Origin: Cerioporus squamosus
Taxonomy: Eukaryota; Basidiomycota; Agaricomycetes; Polyporales; Polyporaceae
DNA length: 19,976 nt
Direction of reading: 5' to 3'
Assembly (NCBI GenBank): GCA_022592435.1
Contig: JABYQS010000508.1
Span: forward strand, 1-19,976
A model generated the notes under the pieces. The model ran no database searches, was not told where the DNA came from, and saw only the letters and a list, made by a program, of their open reading frames with translations. How positions within the stretch are numbered: position 1 is the first letter of the stretch; each line of letters begins with the position of its first letter. The position numbers were made by a program, and so were the translations under genes. Shown in pieces: positions 1 to 9,351 of this stretch.

Positions 1-1
1 C

Positions 2-1069
2 GAGATCTCAAAGGAGGCGGACTGGGCGCGGATACAGGAGATCGAGGAGGAGCAGGTGCGCTCGATGGTCGAGAAGATCCTCGAGCTTAAGCCGGACGTC
101 GTCATCACAGAAAAGGGTGTCTCAGGTGCGTTTTTTGCATACCGTCTGCTTTCTCCCAATCCCCCATATTCATCTCTCGTCGCAAAGACTACGCCCAGCA
201 CTTCCTCTACAAGGCGAACGTCACCGCGCTCCGCCGCGTGCGCAAGACGGACAACAACCGCATCGCCCGCGCTGTAGGCGCCACGATCGTCAATCGGGTA
301 GAAGACCTGCGCGAGTCCGACGTCGGCACAAAGTGCGGGCTCTTCCACATTGAGAAGATCGGCGACGAGTACTTCACGTTCCTCACCGAGTGCAAGGAGC
401 CCCAGGCGTGCACCATCCTCCTCCGCGGGCCGTCCAAGGACATCTGAACGAGATCGACCGCAACCTCGCGGATGCGATGTCCGTCGCCCGGAACGTCTTC
501 TTCGACCCCACGCTCGCGCCTGGGGGTGTTGCGACGGAGATGGCGATCAGCGTCGGGCTGCACGCGAAGGCGCGTAGTATCACTGGCGTCGAGGGCTGGC
601 CGTACCGTGCTGTCGCCGACGCAATGGAAGTCATCCCAAGAACACTGGTGCAGAATAGCGGCGGGAACGCCATCCGCGTCCTCACGGAGCTCAGAGTGCG
701 TATCATCGTATCCGGACATATAGCACCATAGACCCTGACATGGCTAACCCCTCCCGGTTCAGGCCAAGCACGCGAACGGCGAGCACTCGTGGGGCATCAA
801 CGGCGAGACGGGCAAGATCGTCGACATGAAGGAGTACGGCCTCTACGAGTCTGCAAGCGTGAAGGTACATCGTCTCCCTGCTCCGCTCTTCCCCTCATCC
901 ACACCCCTGACGACGATGTCTGATTTAGGTGCAAATTCTGAAAACGGCCATCGAGGCTGCACGCGTCCTACTCCGCGTCGACGACGTCGTGAAGGCGACT
1001 CGGAAGGACAAGGAGCAGGGCGGTGGCGGCGGCGGCGCGGCCCCGCCGGAAGAGATGATGGAGGGTTGA
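2..1069 (+). CDS. CCT3: T-complex protein 1 subunit gamma (CCT3), 3' part, one frameshift
   Basis: This is the C-terminal half of the gamma subunit of the cytosolic TRiC/CCT chaperonin, the ATP-driven double ring that folds actin, tubulin and other proteins. Exons are 2-125, 188-695, 763-864 and 929-1069, with introns of 62, 67 and 64 bases. About 291 residues are present; the N-terminal ATP-binding part lies outside the window. Visible family motifs are KPDVVITEKG, KTDNNRIARA, GDEYFTF, CTILLRG, WPYRAVADA, VIPRTLVQN and WGINGETG, followed by a Gly-rich tail. The frame breaks at 444-447: GACATCTGAAC gives a TGA where the family needs Asp-Ile-Leu-Asn, so one C is missing. The usual PGGGA motif reads PGGVA. 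The identification is very secure; whether the break is real is unknown. Confidence 0.96.
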
Positions 1070-2644
1070 GACTCTGGAGAGTACCAGGTCGAGCAGCAGC
1101 AGCAGTCCGCAAACCAATCTATTCCTGTGTAATATCGCTACTCACTAGAGCGCTTTGCTACTACCCGGTGGACTGAGCAGAGTTCGACAACGGCGTGCTA
1201 TCGTTGTGTGTGGCGGCTTCGAACTCCGTGGGCTCCGTCGCTCGCATAACACTCGTTCCGCTTCAGTGTATGCTACTACTCACGTCTGACAGCACATCAT
1301 ATGGGATAGTAAGACCCGCCAACAACGGTCGGTCTGCTCGTCTCCGCTTGGCACATATCACTCATCATATTTTAGGTCGGTGTGGCCAGCAATTGAACTA
1401 GTGTTCACACACCGGACCCCTAACCACGCCCAGCCAACACAGTACAAGTCACTCTCGAGATTATATGTGGTAGTGCATGAAGATTACACATAGGCATTCA
1501 GAACGCACTGACAAACACACACACTCCGTCCGCGCTGACCCGTGCTTCCCCGGTGCTGGTGTCTGCGGTGGACCAGCTGCAAGGTCCGCGCACATCTCAC
1601 ATTCCACGGACCACGAGCGTAGCGCACCCATTCAACCGGTGCAACCACACCGGTGCGCCACAACGTCTCCGTCTGTGGCTTCTCTGCTTCATTCGGACAG
1701 ACTGGCGCCTTGCTCGTGTGGTTCCCCTGCATCATTTCCATTGACGCAGTGCCCTCACGGGTAGTCGGCAAGATCCTAACCGGGAGGGAGCGCCTCGTGC
1801 GTCCTGGAACCTGTCCGGAACCCTCAGGTGAGCCTTTCCCCGTATTGGTGCGTCGGACGGAGGCTGACTCATTTCATACCAAGTAGTGTGTAGGAACGCG
1901 GCGTTTTCGAGAAATTTTTCGGGCTCTGCATGAGTGGGTCATATTCGACCGCTTAAATGCGGGTTCAAATAGATGATGCGTCAGTGTGACACCGCCGCTC
2001 ACCTAGCCTCGCAAAGAGCGGTCACTGCTCCCTGCTCAAGCTTACGAGATGCCCGGTCGGCCTACGGTACAACCGTCCAACTAGTGGCTCTGCGACATCA
2101 AGACTCTGGCCTCAACGAAGTGCGCCTCGTCCAAAGCACTGTCCGAGAGACGTCACACGCCTCGCTCCTTCTTCGGGGCTGGGAAACGAAAGCGGTCAGC
2201 AGAAAGCCTCCTCGAACTCGGACGTGATACCTGTGAATTGACTGGAAGTTGGGTGTCACCCAGGTCCATATGGCTTGGTATCCATCCCGATGAATCTTGG
2301 CTAGGGGGTTAGAACTGTATCCTGATGCTCAGCTCGAGTATCGAGCGAAAGGTACGTATGCCTCCAGTGTCGAGCTGCACCGGCTACAGCTGACCTCCAG
2401 AGCAACGAGTCTCTACAATTGTCGACAACGCCCTCTGGCGAGCCGTGCCGTAATTGGAAATGCGTTAAGCCTGGAGACGTCTGCCGTTGCTTTACTCAGC
2501 AACCCCGCTTGCGACTTCGGCCGCTCATGCCTGAGGTCAGCTCAATATGCGCTGGTCACAGCGGCCATCCACAAGATATAAGAATTCTCGACTCGGAGGG
2601 GGCCAATGCTACATTCCCAACACACACTCTCAACTACTCTCAAC
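1070..2644. other. Intergenic stretch without a recognisable gene
   Basis: This holds the CCT3 3' UTR at the left and the promoter of the secreted-protein gene at the right. Open frames here are all under about 120 codons, lie in several frames on both strands, and show no familiar motif, signal peptide or convincing splice pattern. A short CA-rich patch lies near 1510-1522, and an imperfect inverted repeat lies at 1943-1970. I see no terminal repeats of a transposon. Confidence 0.6.
2577..2582 (+). promoter_or_regulatory. Probable TATA box of the secreted-protein gene
   Basis: TATAAG lies within GATATAAGAA, 68 bases upstream of the ATG at 2645. A pyrimidine-rich leader with repeated CTCAAC follows it, which is a common layout for well-expressed fungal genes. 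The call rests on position and sequence only. Confidence 0.5.
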
Positions 2645-3186
2645 ATGCGTTTCTCCGTTCTGCTCGCCATTGTCTCCGTTGCCTCCACCGTCTCCGCCAG
2701 CCCCGCTGGTGTGTATACCGGCGATGCCCCAGCTCTCGCCTACTACCCCGTTAGGATCCAGGATGGGCACACCTCCGCAATCAAGGGCTCCCCAAACGGT
2801 CTCTACATGTACCACGCCGCCTACCAAGGCATCGAACCGACTTCCTCAATGGGTTTTCGCTTCTGGTTCGGTGCGTCAACTGTTTACCGTGAGCTTCTGA
2901 TGTTACTGACATTGACTCAGTCCCATCCAGCCGCAGCGCTGACCTGAGCTGCATCGTGAGTTGCAACGGGCAGTCAGGGAGAGCATCGGACATCTCTACG
3001 GCCGAGGCGGGCCTCGAAGGCTTCTTCGGCTCAAGGCTCTGCTGGTCGAAGCAGATCTTCTACCTCTTCAACTCTGCATACGCCTTCGGCTGCGATTACG
3101 GCCACGGCCAGTGCCAAACCACGAGCCAGTACCAGGAAGAGGTCGCGTGCGTGGACGATGCCTGCGGGAATACCCAGGGCGGATAG
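2645..3186 (+). CDS. Small secreted cysteine-rich protein, function unknown
   Basis: Two exons, 2645-2870 and 2921-3186, are joined across a 50-base GTGCGT...CAG intron and give 163 residues. Residues 1-18 are a clear signal peptide: MRF, a hydrophobic core, then VSA before Ser-Pro. The mature protein is about 145 residues. It has no cysteine in its exon 1 part and seven in the exon 2 part, two of them as LSCIVSC and one in a DACGN ending. This layout suggests disulfides folding the C-terminal half, with a free or pairing cysteine because the number is odd. The start is supported by CAAC before the ATG and by a TATA box 68 bases upstream. I do not recognise the family. Small secreted proteins of this kind are common in basidiomycete secretomes, and some act as effectors, but no function should be assumed. 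Secretion is well supported; the role is not. Confidence 0.82.
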
Positions 3187-3618
3187 AACGGAGTGGCGAG
3201 CGCAAAGGTTACCTACGGGCTCGAGTTCGGGAGCTTCGGATGTTGAGATGTGCGTATGTGGCTGACAGTATAGAGAGGCGACGGACGGTAGCTTTTCCTC
3301 CTCGTGGTTTTGACGCACCCGTTCCGGTTCATATCCTCAAGTTTGTATGTGCATGTGGTTGTTTGCACTGTTGATGTCAATGTGCTGTGTTAGCTTGAAC
3401 TGAGTGACGGTTGTGACCAATCATTGATGGCCACCTAAGTTTTGCATGTGGTTGTCCACGGTATGGTGGACGGTATTGGTGGCTGTGCAGTATGCTATGA
3501 TGTCATCGCTCCTCTCCAGCCACCGACCTGCAAAGCGTGCTAAAGCTTGTCTCGAGACTCTGACTCAAACCACGTCAACGTCTCGAAGCATTGTCAACTT
3601 ACTTCAACAATTAGAAAC
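3187..3618. other. Intergenic stretch, shared 3' and 5' flanks
   Basis: This contains the 3' UTR of the secreted-protein gene and the promoter of the next gene. A CCAAT box at 3417-3421, inside the near-palindrome CCAATCATTGATGG, lies about 200 bases before the ATG at 3619 and could bind the HAP/NF-Y complex. Nothing else is recognisable. Confidence 0.45.
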
Positions 3619-4210
3619 ATGTCTATGGGTGACGGTGAGTGTATCCAAGTACTGGTCACAACAACGATACTCACTTCTTGGCAGCCGACGCAAAGTTCCC
3701 TGGCCAGCACGGAGCCGGTCTCCCGCCCTCTCCTTCACGAGAGAACCCCGGGCAGGTACGCGATCTATGCTGTGAAATAATGAAATAGGAGCTCATTGTA
3801 CCGGGCACAGGTGTTTCCGCAATCCGACCCAAAAGGTATGAACGTACTAGTACATTGCACCCACCCAGCACGTATACTCACCATCTCCCTCTCCAGCCGC
3901 CCCAGCAGAAACTGTACCCGGGACAGGCGGCGAGCGGCAGCCACCGGCCAGCGAGGTCCTGGGCAACCCTTACGTCCTCGAAGAGTCGTTCTCGCGCCTC
4001 GACCACGCCCTCACAGAGGTCATCTCCAAGATCCAGCGCGAAGAGAAGAGCGTCGGGGCGGCGTCGAACGAGGACGCCCTCCTCCGCAAGTTCATCAGCT
4101 GGCGCGACGAGCTCACGCAGATCAGGCGCGGCCAGAAGGGCGTCGCGGGGAGGGAGAGCAATGCGGACGCGGCGAGGAAGCAGCAGGAAGGCGGGCTGTT
4201 CACAGACTGA
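3619..4210 (+). CDS. Small conserved-looking hypothetical protein, four exons
   Basis: Exons 3619-3634, 3685-3755, 3811-3835 and 3897-4210 have introns of 50, 55 and 61 bases with GT...AG ends. They join without a frame error into 141 residues. The first 57 or so residues are rich in Gly, Pro, Ala and Glu and probably disordered. From NPYVLEESFSRLDHAL onward the chain is strongly charged and heptad-like, as expected for a helical or coiled-coil segment that ends near GLFTD. There is no signal peptide, membrane segment or cysteine motif. I do not recognise the family. Four exons that splice cleanly into one frame, two of them very short, argue that this is a real gene. Its 3' end faces the DUF1365 gene 171 bases away. 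The first exon codes only five full residues, so an automated model could miss it. Confidence 0.7.
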
Positions 4211-4381
4211 GGCTTAGGCGGGAGGGGCGATCTTAGAACGGACTGAACGGTACGGACGGAAGGATTGCAATGCGGTGTAACATTGACCTGTAATACACTC
4301 TCACAACAACACGATCTACTGATGCAACCAAGATGTCCCAACGTCCCAAGATGTCCGTCCAACGTGCAACGTGAGCGCATC

Positions 4382-6221
4382 CTACTGATCATCTGGCAAA
4401 GACATGGCAGCCCGCTCCCAACGTCGCCACGGCTCCAGTCCAGGTACGAACCGCGCCTTCAACCCAGTGAACACCATCTTCTCCAACAAGTCTCCAACAT
4501 GCACCAAGCACACCGCCAGAGCGCTGGCAACACCCCAGCCCTCGTCCAGTGGATGTCGGGGCGGGACACCACGGCTCGGAGTGCGCGCAAACCGCTTCGG
4601 CAGGAGCGCCAGACGCAAAGACTGCACCCAAAACACCTTCTCCGCGGGAGGAGCAGCGAACACCCGCACAAACAGCCCCTCCTCGTTCACCCGGAACAGG
4701 TCTTCACTCCTGCCCGCCACCAGCATATGCTCCGCGCACGGAGCCAGCAGCAGCGTCGGGAAGAACCGCAGCGCCGCATAGTGTATCACAAGCCGCTCCT
4801 GGGGACCCGCCGAGGAACTCAAACTTGAAGTCGAAGGCGCGAACACCCGCCTCGGCACCGACGGGTCCCCCGACTCGAGCACCACCGCAACCTCCAGCTC
4901 TTCCGCGCGCCTCGCCAGGAACCGCTCGACGGCCCTCCGCGCGAACGCCTCCAGCGGGCCCTCCTCCTGCCACCCAATCCCCCCATGCGCACGCCTCGGA
5001 TTCTCTTCCTCATCTCTCGCGCCAGACAGAGACACGCCCCACGCGCGCATCGCGGGCTTCGGGTCCGGGCGCGGAAACACGTCCAGCCGCTTCACGTAGT
5101 GCAGGATCCACGCGTGGTACAGGATCCGCGCGAACGAGAGGAGCAGCGCGAGTGGGTACCGCGCGAGCGCGCGCAGGAGGTGCGCGGACGTGAGGGGGAC
5201 GGCGCGCCGCGCGCTGAGCGTCGCGGTGAGCTTCAGCGGGCCTACTGAGCCTGCGCCAGCATTGGCATCAGCATCGGAAGAGGGAGAGGGGGAGCGGGGG
5301 AGGGAGGAAGAAGGTGCGGCGTGCAGGTGGATGCGGACCTTCGGGCGGGGCAGAGCGGAGGCAAGTGCACGCGACGACGGGGCGGGAGGGGCGGTCACGG
5401 AGACGATATAGTGCCCGAGGCGGTCGTTAAACGGCGAGACGTGGAAGTCGCGCGCGAACGTCCATTGGTGGTCGAACCTGCGAGCAGACCACGACCCGAG
5501 TGAGTGAGTGAGTGAGTGAGTGAGTGAGTGAGTATATGCGGCTTGAAGCGTGAAAGACCTACCCAGGCGGACAGTCCTTGTCCTCGCCCTCGCCCGTCTC
5601 GAGAGCATGGACGTGCTTCTCGCCGAACGTGTTGTGTATCTGCAGACGTCCATATGCATGTCCCTCTCAGCGATGGGCACACCAACCGAAGGATACGCAC
5701 ACACGCACCTCGAGCACGACCCACACCAGCCGCTCCCCGCCCTCCTCGTAGCAGTAGTACACCGTGAGCGGGTTGATGCCCTCGTACCCCACATAGCTCG
5801 GCATCGTCATCATCCACACCTCGCCCAGCCTCCCGCCGTCGTGCTGGAACTGCTCGAGCACCTCCCTTAGCTTCTCCTTGATGTTGCGATTCTTCGAGCG
5901 TCCCAAATCCTGGGCTAGGTACGCAGAACTTCGCAGACCAGTAACGCGCCAGGAGGTGCCGCCATAGCCAAACAGCCAGCCGCGAGCGAGGTCGAGCGAG
6001 TGAGCTTCGAGTGCATCCAGAGACACTAAGAACGCGAGTGTGGGGTAGGTGAACGCGTGCTTGGACGGTGTCGGGAGCAGTCGCGCGTGGGTGACCTGGT
6101 TCTCGAGGATGTACGCCGGCTTCTGCGCGTCTTCGCCGGTACGTTCAGCATCGCTCATACGGCACCACGCAAAGAGAGCCGCAAAGACCACTACGACAGA
6201 CGCCACGAGGGCAGAGAGCAT
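4382..6221 (-). CDS. DUF1365 domain-containing protein
   Basis: Read on the minus strand, exons 6221-5709, 5639-5563 and 5477-4382 encode 561 residues with no frame error; the introns are 69 and 85 bases. Residues 1-20 form a hydrophobic N-terminal anchor or signal. The DUF1365 core follows: LLPTPSKHAFTYPTLAF, then MTMPSYVGYEGINPLTVYYCYE, then HNTFGEKHV on exon 2, then FDHQWTFARDFHVSPFNDR starting at residue 198. A hydrophobic stretch (LLRALARYPLALLLSFARILYHAW) lies further on and may sit in a membrane. The C-terminal 200 or so residues are a fungal extension. Known family members occur in bacteria and fungi, and the biochemical function is not established. In bacteria the gene often lies beside lipid-modifying genes, so a lipid-related role is a guess. 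Intron 2 contains a nine-unit GAGT repeat. Confidence 0.9.
5498..5533. repeat. (GAGT)9 tetranucleotide microsatellite in an intron
   Basis: Nine perfect GAGT units (36 bases) lie inside intron 2 of the DUF1365 gene, which spans 5478-5562. On the transcribed strand it reads as ACTC repeats, a pyrimidine-rich tract that runs toward the 3' splice site. Length variation here would not alter the protein. Confidence 0.95.
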
Positions 6222-6527
6222 AGTCTAGAGGGATACAGTCGTGGAGGGAAACTACGAGACACGAGAAGCTGGGAGAGCGAACATGACAACCGTCGAGCGC
6301 AGCGTCGACGGCGAACTAAGCAATAAGCATACCATCACCTCGCACACCCATCAGGCCGGAATTCGTGTCATGCTAGTTCATTACACAAAAAAAAGAGAAA
6401 ACATTAAGACAAGTAGACGTGAGTAGCATCCTACAATGAGAACGAAACGACAGGTAAGCTAGCGCGCAAGATCGTCCGCACCCCATCCACTCCGCTCGAC
6501 CCAGCTGTGCACACTCTGGCAACCCGC
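6222..6527. other. Spacer between aconitase 3' end and DUF1365 5' end
   Basis: Both flanking genes read leftward, so this 306-base stretch holds the aconitase 3' UTR and the DUF1365 promoter. An A8 run near 6388-6395 (a T run on the transcribed strand) is the only notable sequence. No TATA box or gene is evident. Confidence 0.5.
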
Positions 6528-9351
6528 TTACTGCTTCTTGCTCTTCGCGTGAGCAGCCATCTACAAGAGCACAAACAACGTTCGTCAGCTCAGCAACCCT
6601 ATCCGCAATATGCACAAGAGAAACGCACCAGGTTGAGCGCAGAGCCTGCCTTGAACCACTCGATCTGGCCCTCGTTGAAGCTGTGTGCGAGCTCGATCTC
6701 CTCCTTCGTGCCGTCCTCGTGCTTGAGGACCATCGTCAGGTTCTTGCCCGGCGCGAACGACTCCAGGCCAAGGATGTCGACCTTGTCCGACGGGCGGACC
6801 TTGTCGTAATCTTCGGGGTTCGCAAACGTCAACGCGAGCATGCCCTGCTTCTTCAAGTTCGTCTCGTGGATACGCGCGAACGAGCGGGTGATGATCGCAA
6901 GACCACCGAGGAAGCGGGGCTCGAGAGCGGCGTGCTCACGCGACGAACCCTCACCGTAGTTGTGGTCACCGACGACGACCCACTTGATGCCGTGGTCGCG
7001 GTAGTACGCAGCGGTCTGGGGAACAGGGCCGTACTCGCCAGTGATCTGGTTCTTGACCTTGTTCGCCTCGTCGTTCTCAGCGTTGATGGCACCAATCAGG
7101 CAGTTTTGGGAGATGTTCTCGAGGTGTCCACGGTACTTGAGCCAGGGGCCACCAGCCGAGATGTGGTCAGTCGCTAAGGGGTAACAATTTTCAGTCAAGG
7201 CTCCTCCAACGTGTCTGGAAGATACTTACTGCACTTGCCCTTGACCTTGATGAGGATGGGGAGGTCGGTGGGGGTCTTGCCGTCCCATGGCGGGAAGGGC
7301 TTCAGAAGCTGGAGGCGCTCGGACTTGGGTCGACGGCAACCTGGACGGAGGCACGGTCCTCAGGAGGGGGCTGGAAGGTGTTCTCGCCGGGGTCGTATCC
7401 ACGAGGGGGGAGCTCGTAGCCAGAGGGGTCAGAGAACTTGAAAGGCTTGCCGTCGGAACCCTCGAGGGTGTCGGTGAGAGGGTTGAAGCGGAGGTCGCCA
7501 GCGAACGCCATGGCAGTGACGATGTCAGGAGAAGCAACAAACGCGTGGGTGGCGGGGTTCGCGTCGTTACGGCCGGTGAAGTTTACGGTTGTACGAAGTG
7601 ATGATCGAGTTGACCTCGCCCTTCTTCACGTCGCGACGATCCCATTGACCGATGCAAGGACCGCAGGCGTTGGCCAGGACAATACCGCCGACGTTCTCGA
7701 AGATGTCGATGACGCCGTCACGCGCGATGGTCGCACGGACCTGCTCAGAGCCGGGGGTAACCGTGAACTTGCTCTTGGTCTGGAGACCGTGATCAGCAGC
7801 CTCCTTGGCGATGGCAGCAGAGCGAGTCATGTCCTCATATGACGAGTTGGTGCAAGAACCGATGAGAGCAACCTTGAGCTCAGCGGGCCAGTTGTTCTTC
7901 TCGACCTCCTTCGCGAAACGCGAGATGGGGGTAGCCAAGTCGGGGGTGAAGGGACCGTTGATGTGGGGCTCGAGCTCGGAGAGGTTCTGAAGGAGTGGGT
8001 TAGCGGCAGCGGGAAGGGTGGGGATGTTATTGAACGCACGATCTCAATGCTCTGGTCGTACTCGGCGCCCTTATCAGCCTGGAGGTTGTGCTGGAAGCGC
8101 TTGGCGTAGTTGGCGATGTCCGAGCGCTTCGTGGCATTGAGGTAGTCGACCATGCGGTGGTTGAAGGGGAAGAGGGACGTGGTAGCACCAATCTCAGCAC
8201 CCATGTTGCAAATCGTGGCCATACCCGTGCAGGAGAGGGACTCGAGACCAGCGCCAGTGTACTCGACGATGGCACCAGTGCCGCCCTTGACCGTGAGGAT
8301 ACCGGCAACCTTGAGGATAACGTCTGGAGACGGAGTTGAGGATGAATATGGAACGAGAGACAGGTCATTACGCACCCTTGGGGGTAGTCCAGCCACTAAT
8401 CTTGCCAGTAAGGTTGACCTGGATGACCTTGGGGCACTTCAACTCCCAAGGAAGACCGGCCATGACATCGACCGCATCAGCACCGCCGACACCGCAAGCA
8501 ACCATGCCGAGACCACCAGCGTTGGGAGTGTGCGAATCAGTACCAATCATGAGACCGCCGGGGAAGGCATAGTTCTCGAGGATGATTTGGTGAATGATAC
8601 CAGAGCCGGGACGCCAGAAACCGAGACCGTACTGCTCGAGGAGGTGAATGGAATGCCATGGAACGGTAAAGATGGAAAACTGACCTTGGCGGTGGCCGTC
8701 GCCAAGAAGTCGTACACCTCCTTGTTGATGTTGACCGCCCTCTCCAGATCCTTCACACCGCCAATCTGGGCCTCGATAAGGTGGTCACAGTGGACGGTGG
8801 TGGGGACCGCGGCGGTGTCCATTCCTGCGGACATGAACTGGAGAATAGCCATCTATTGCGCATGACATGACGTCAAAAATCGTCTCGTGAGCGCTAGCGG
8901 ATAGGGACTGACCTGAGCGGTAGCATCCTGGCACGCAACGCGCTGTGGAGAGGGTGATAAGACATGTGAGCGATGGGAGAGGGGGCGAAGAGGGGGGTGC
9001 ATATACGCACGTCAGGGCGGAGCTTGAGGTAGCTCTTGCCACGCTCGATGTCCTGGTTGTGGGGGTCGTCCAAGTGACCGTACACAATCTTTTCGGACAG
9101 CGTGAGAGGCCGCTTGAGCCTTTGGGGGGTGTGAGGGACGCGTGTGCGGTGCATGCGAGAGGAAAAACGGACCTGTCGCGGACAACGGCGAGGTTGTCCT
9201 CGATGCGCTGGTAGTTGATGTACGCGTTGGGCTCGAGGAGCGACATGGGGACCTTTGTGGCCCCGATGGGCTCAGCAGCGGTGGCCATGCCCGCGGCCAG
9301 CCGCTGGAGCGACCGCTTGGCCGCTCTCGTCTTGGAGGCGAGGTTGAGCAT
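6528..9351 (-). CDS. ACO1: Aconitate hydratase, mitochondrial (two frameshifts as written)
   Basis: This TCA-cycle enzyme interconverts citrate and isocitrate in the mitochondrial matrix with a [4Fe-4S] cluster. Minus-strand exons are 9351-9173, 9119-9011, 8942-8913, 8852-8685, 8631-8376, 8323-8040, 7986-7230, 7173-6629 and 6560-6528, giving 786 residues, the normal family length. The first 30 or so residues are a basic, hydroxylated mitochondrial presequence. TDSHTPN lies near residue 193. Cluster ligands are Cys387 in GSCTNS, and Cys450 and Cys453 in [10 protein letters not shown]. The catalytic serine is Ser671 in [14 protein letters not shown]. Exon 3 is 30 bases and the last exon 33 bases. 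Exon 7 has two breaks: an extra T in 7582-7584 (after SIITSYNR) and a missing G in 7327-7329 (after VAVDP). They cancel in length but leave a stop between them. Identity is certain; the breaks look like run-length errors. Confidence 0.97.

Noticed and set aside
430..460. Programmed ribosomal frameshifting as the explanation for the CCT3 break
   Set aside because: There is no slippery heptamer or downstream structure, CCT3 is not known to use recoding, and similar one-base run errors occur in neighbouring genes.
1951..1975. GGGTTCAAAT, resembling a tRNA T arm
   Set aside because: There is no pairing stem around the loop and no cloverleaf upstream.
4549..5193. 214-codon plus-strand frame opposite the DUF1365 gene
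   Set aside because: It is antisense to a well-supported coding exon and has the Pro/Ala/Arg/Thr-rich composition of a mirror frame.
7226..7540. Alternative minus-strand frame through the damaged aconitase exon
   Set aside because: It is a different frame of the same exon and does not match aconitase except after the frame slip at 7327-7329.
8152..8865. 237-codon plus-strand frame opposite aconitase
   Set aside because: It is antisense to unmistakable aconitase exons and crosses their introns.
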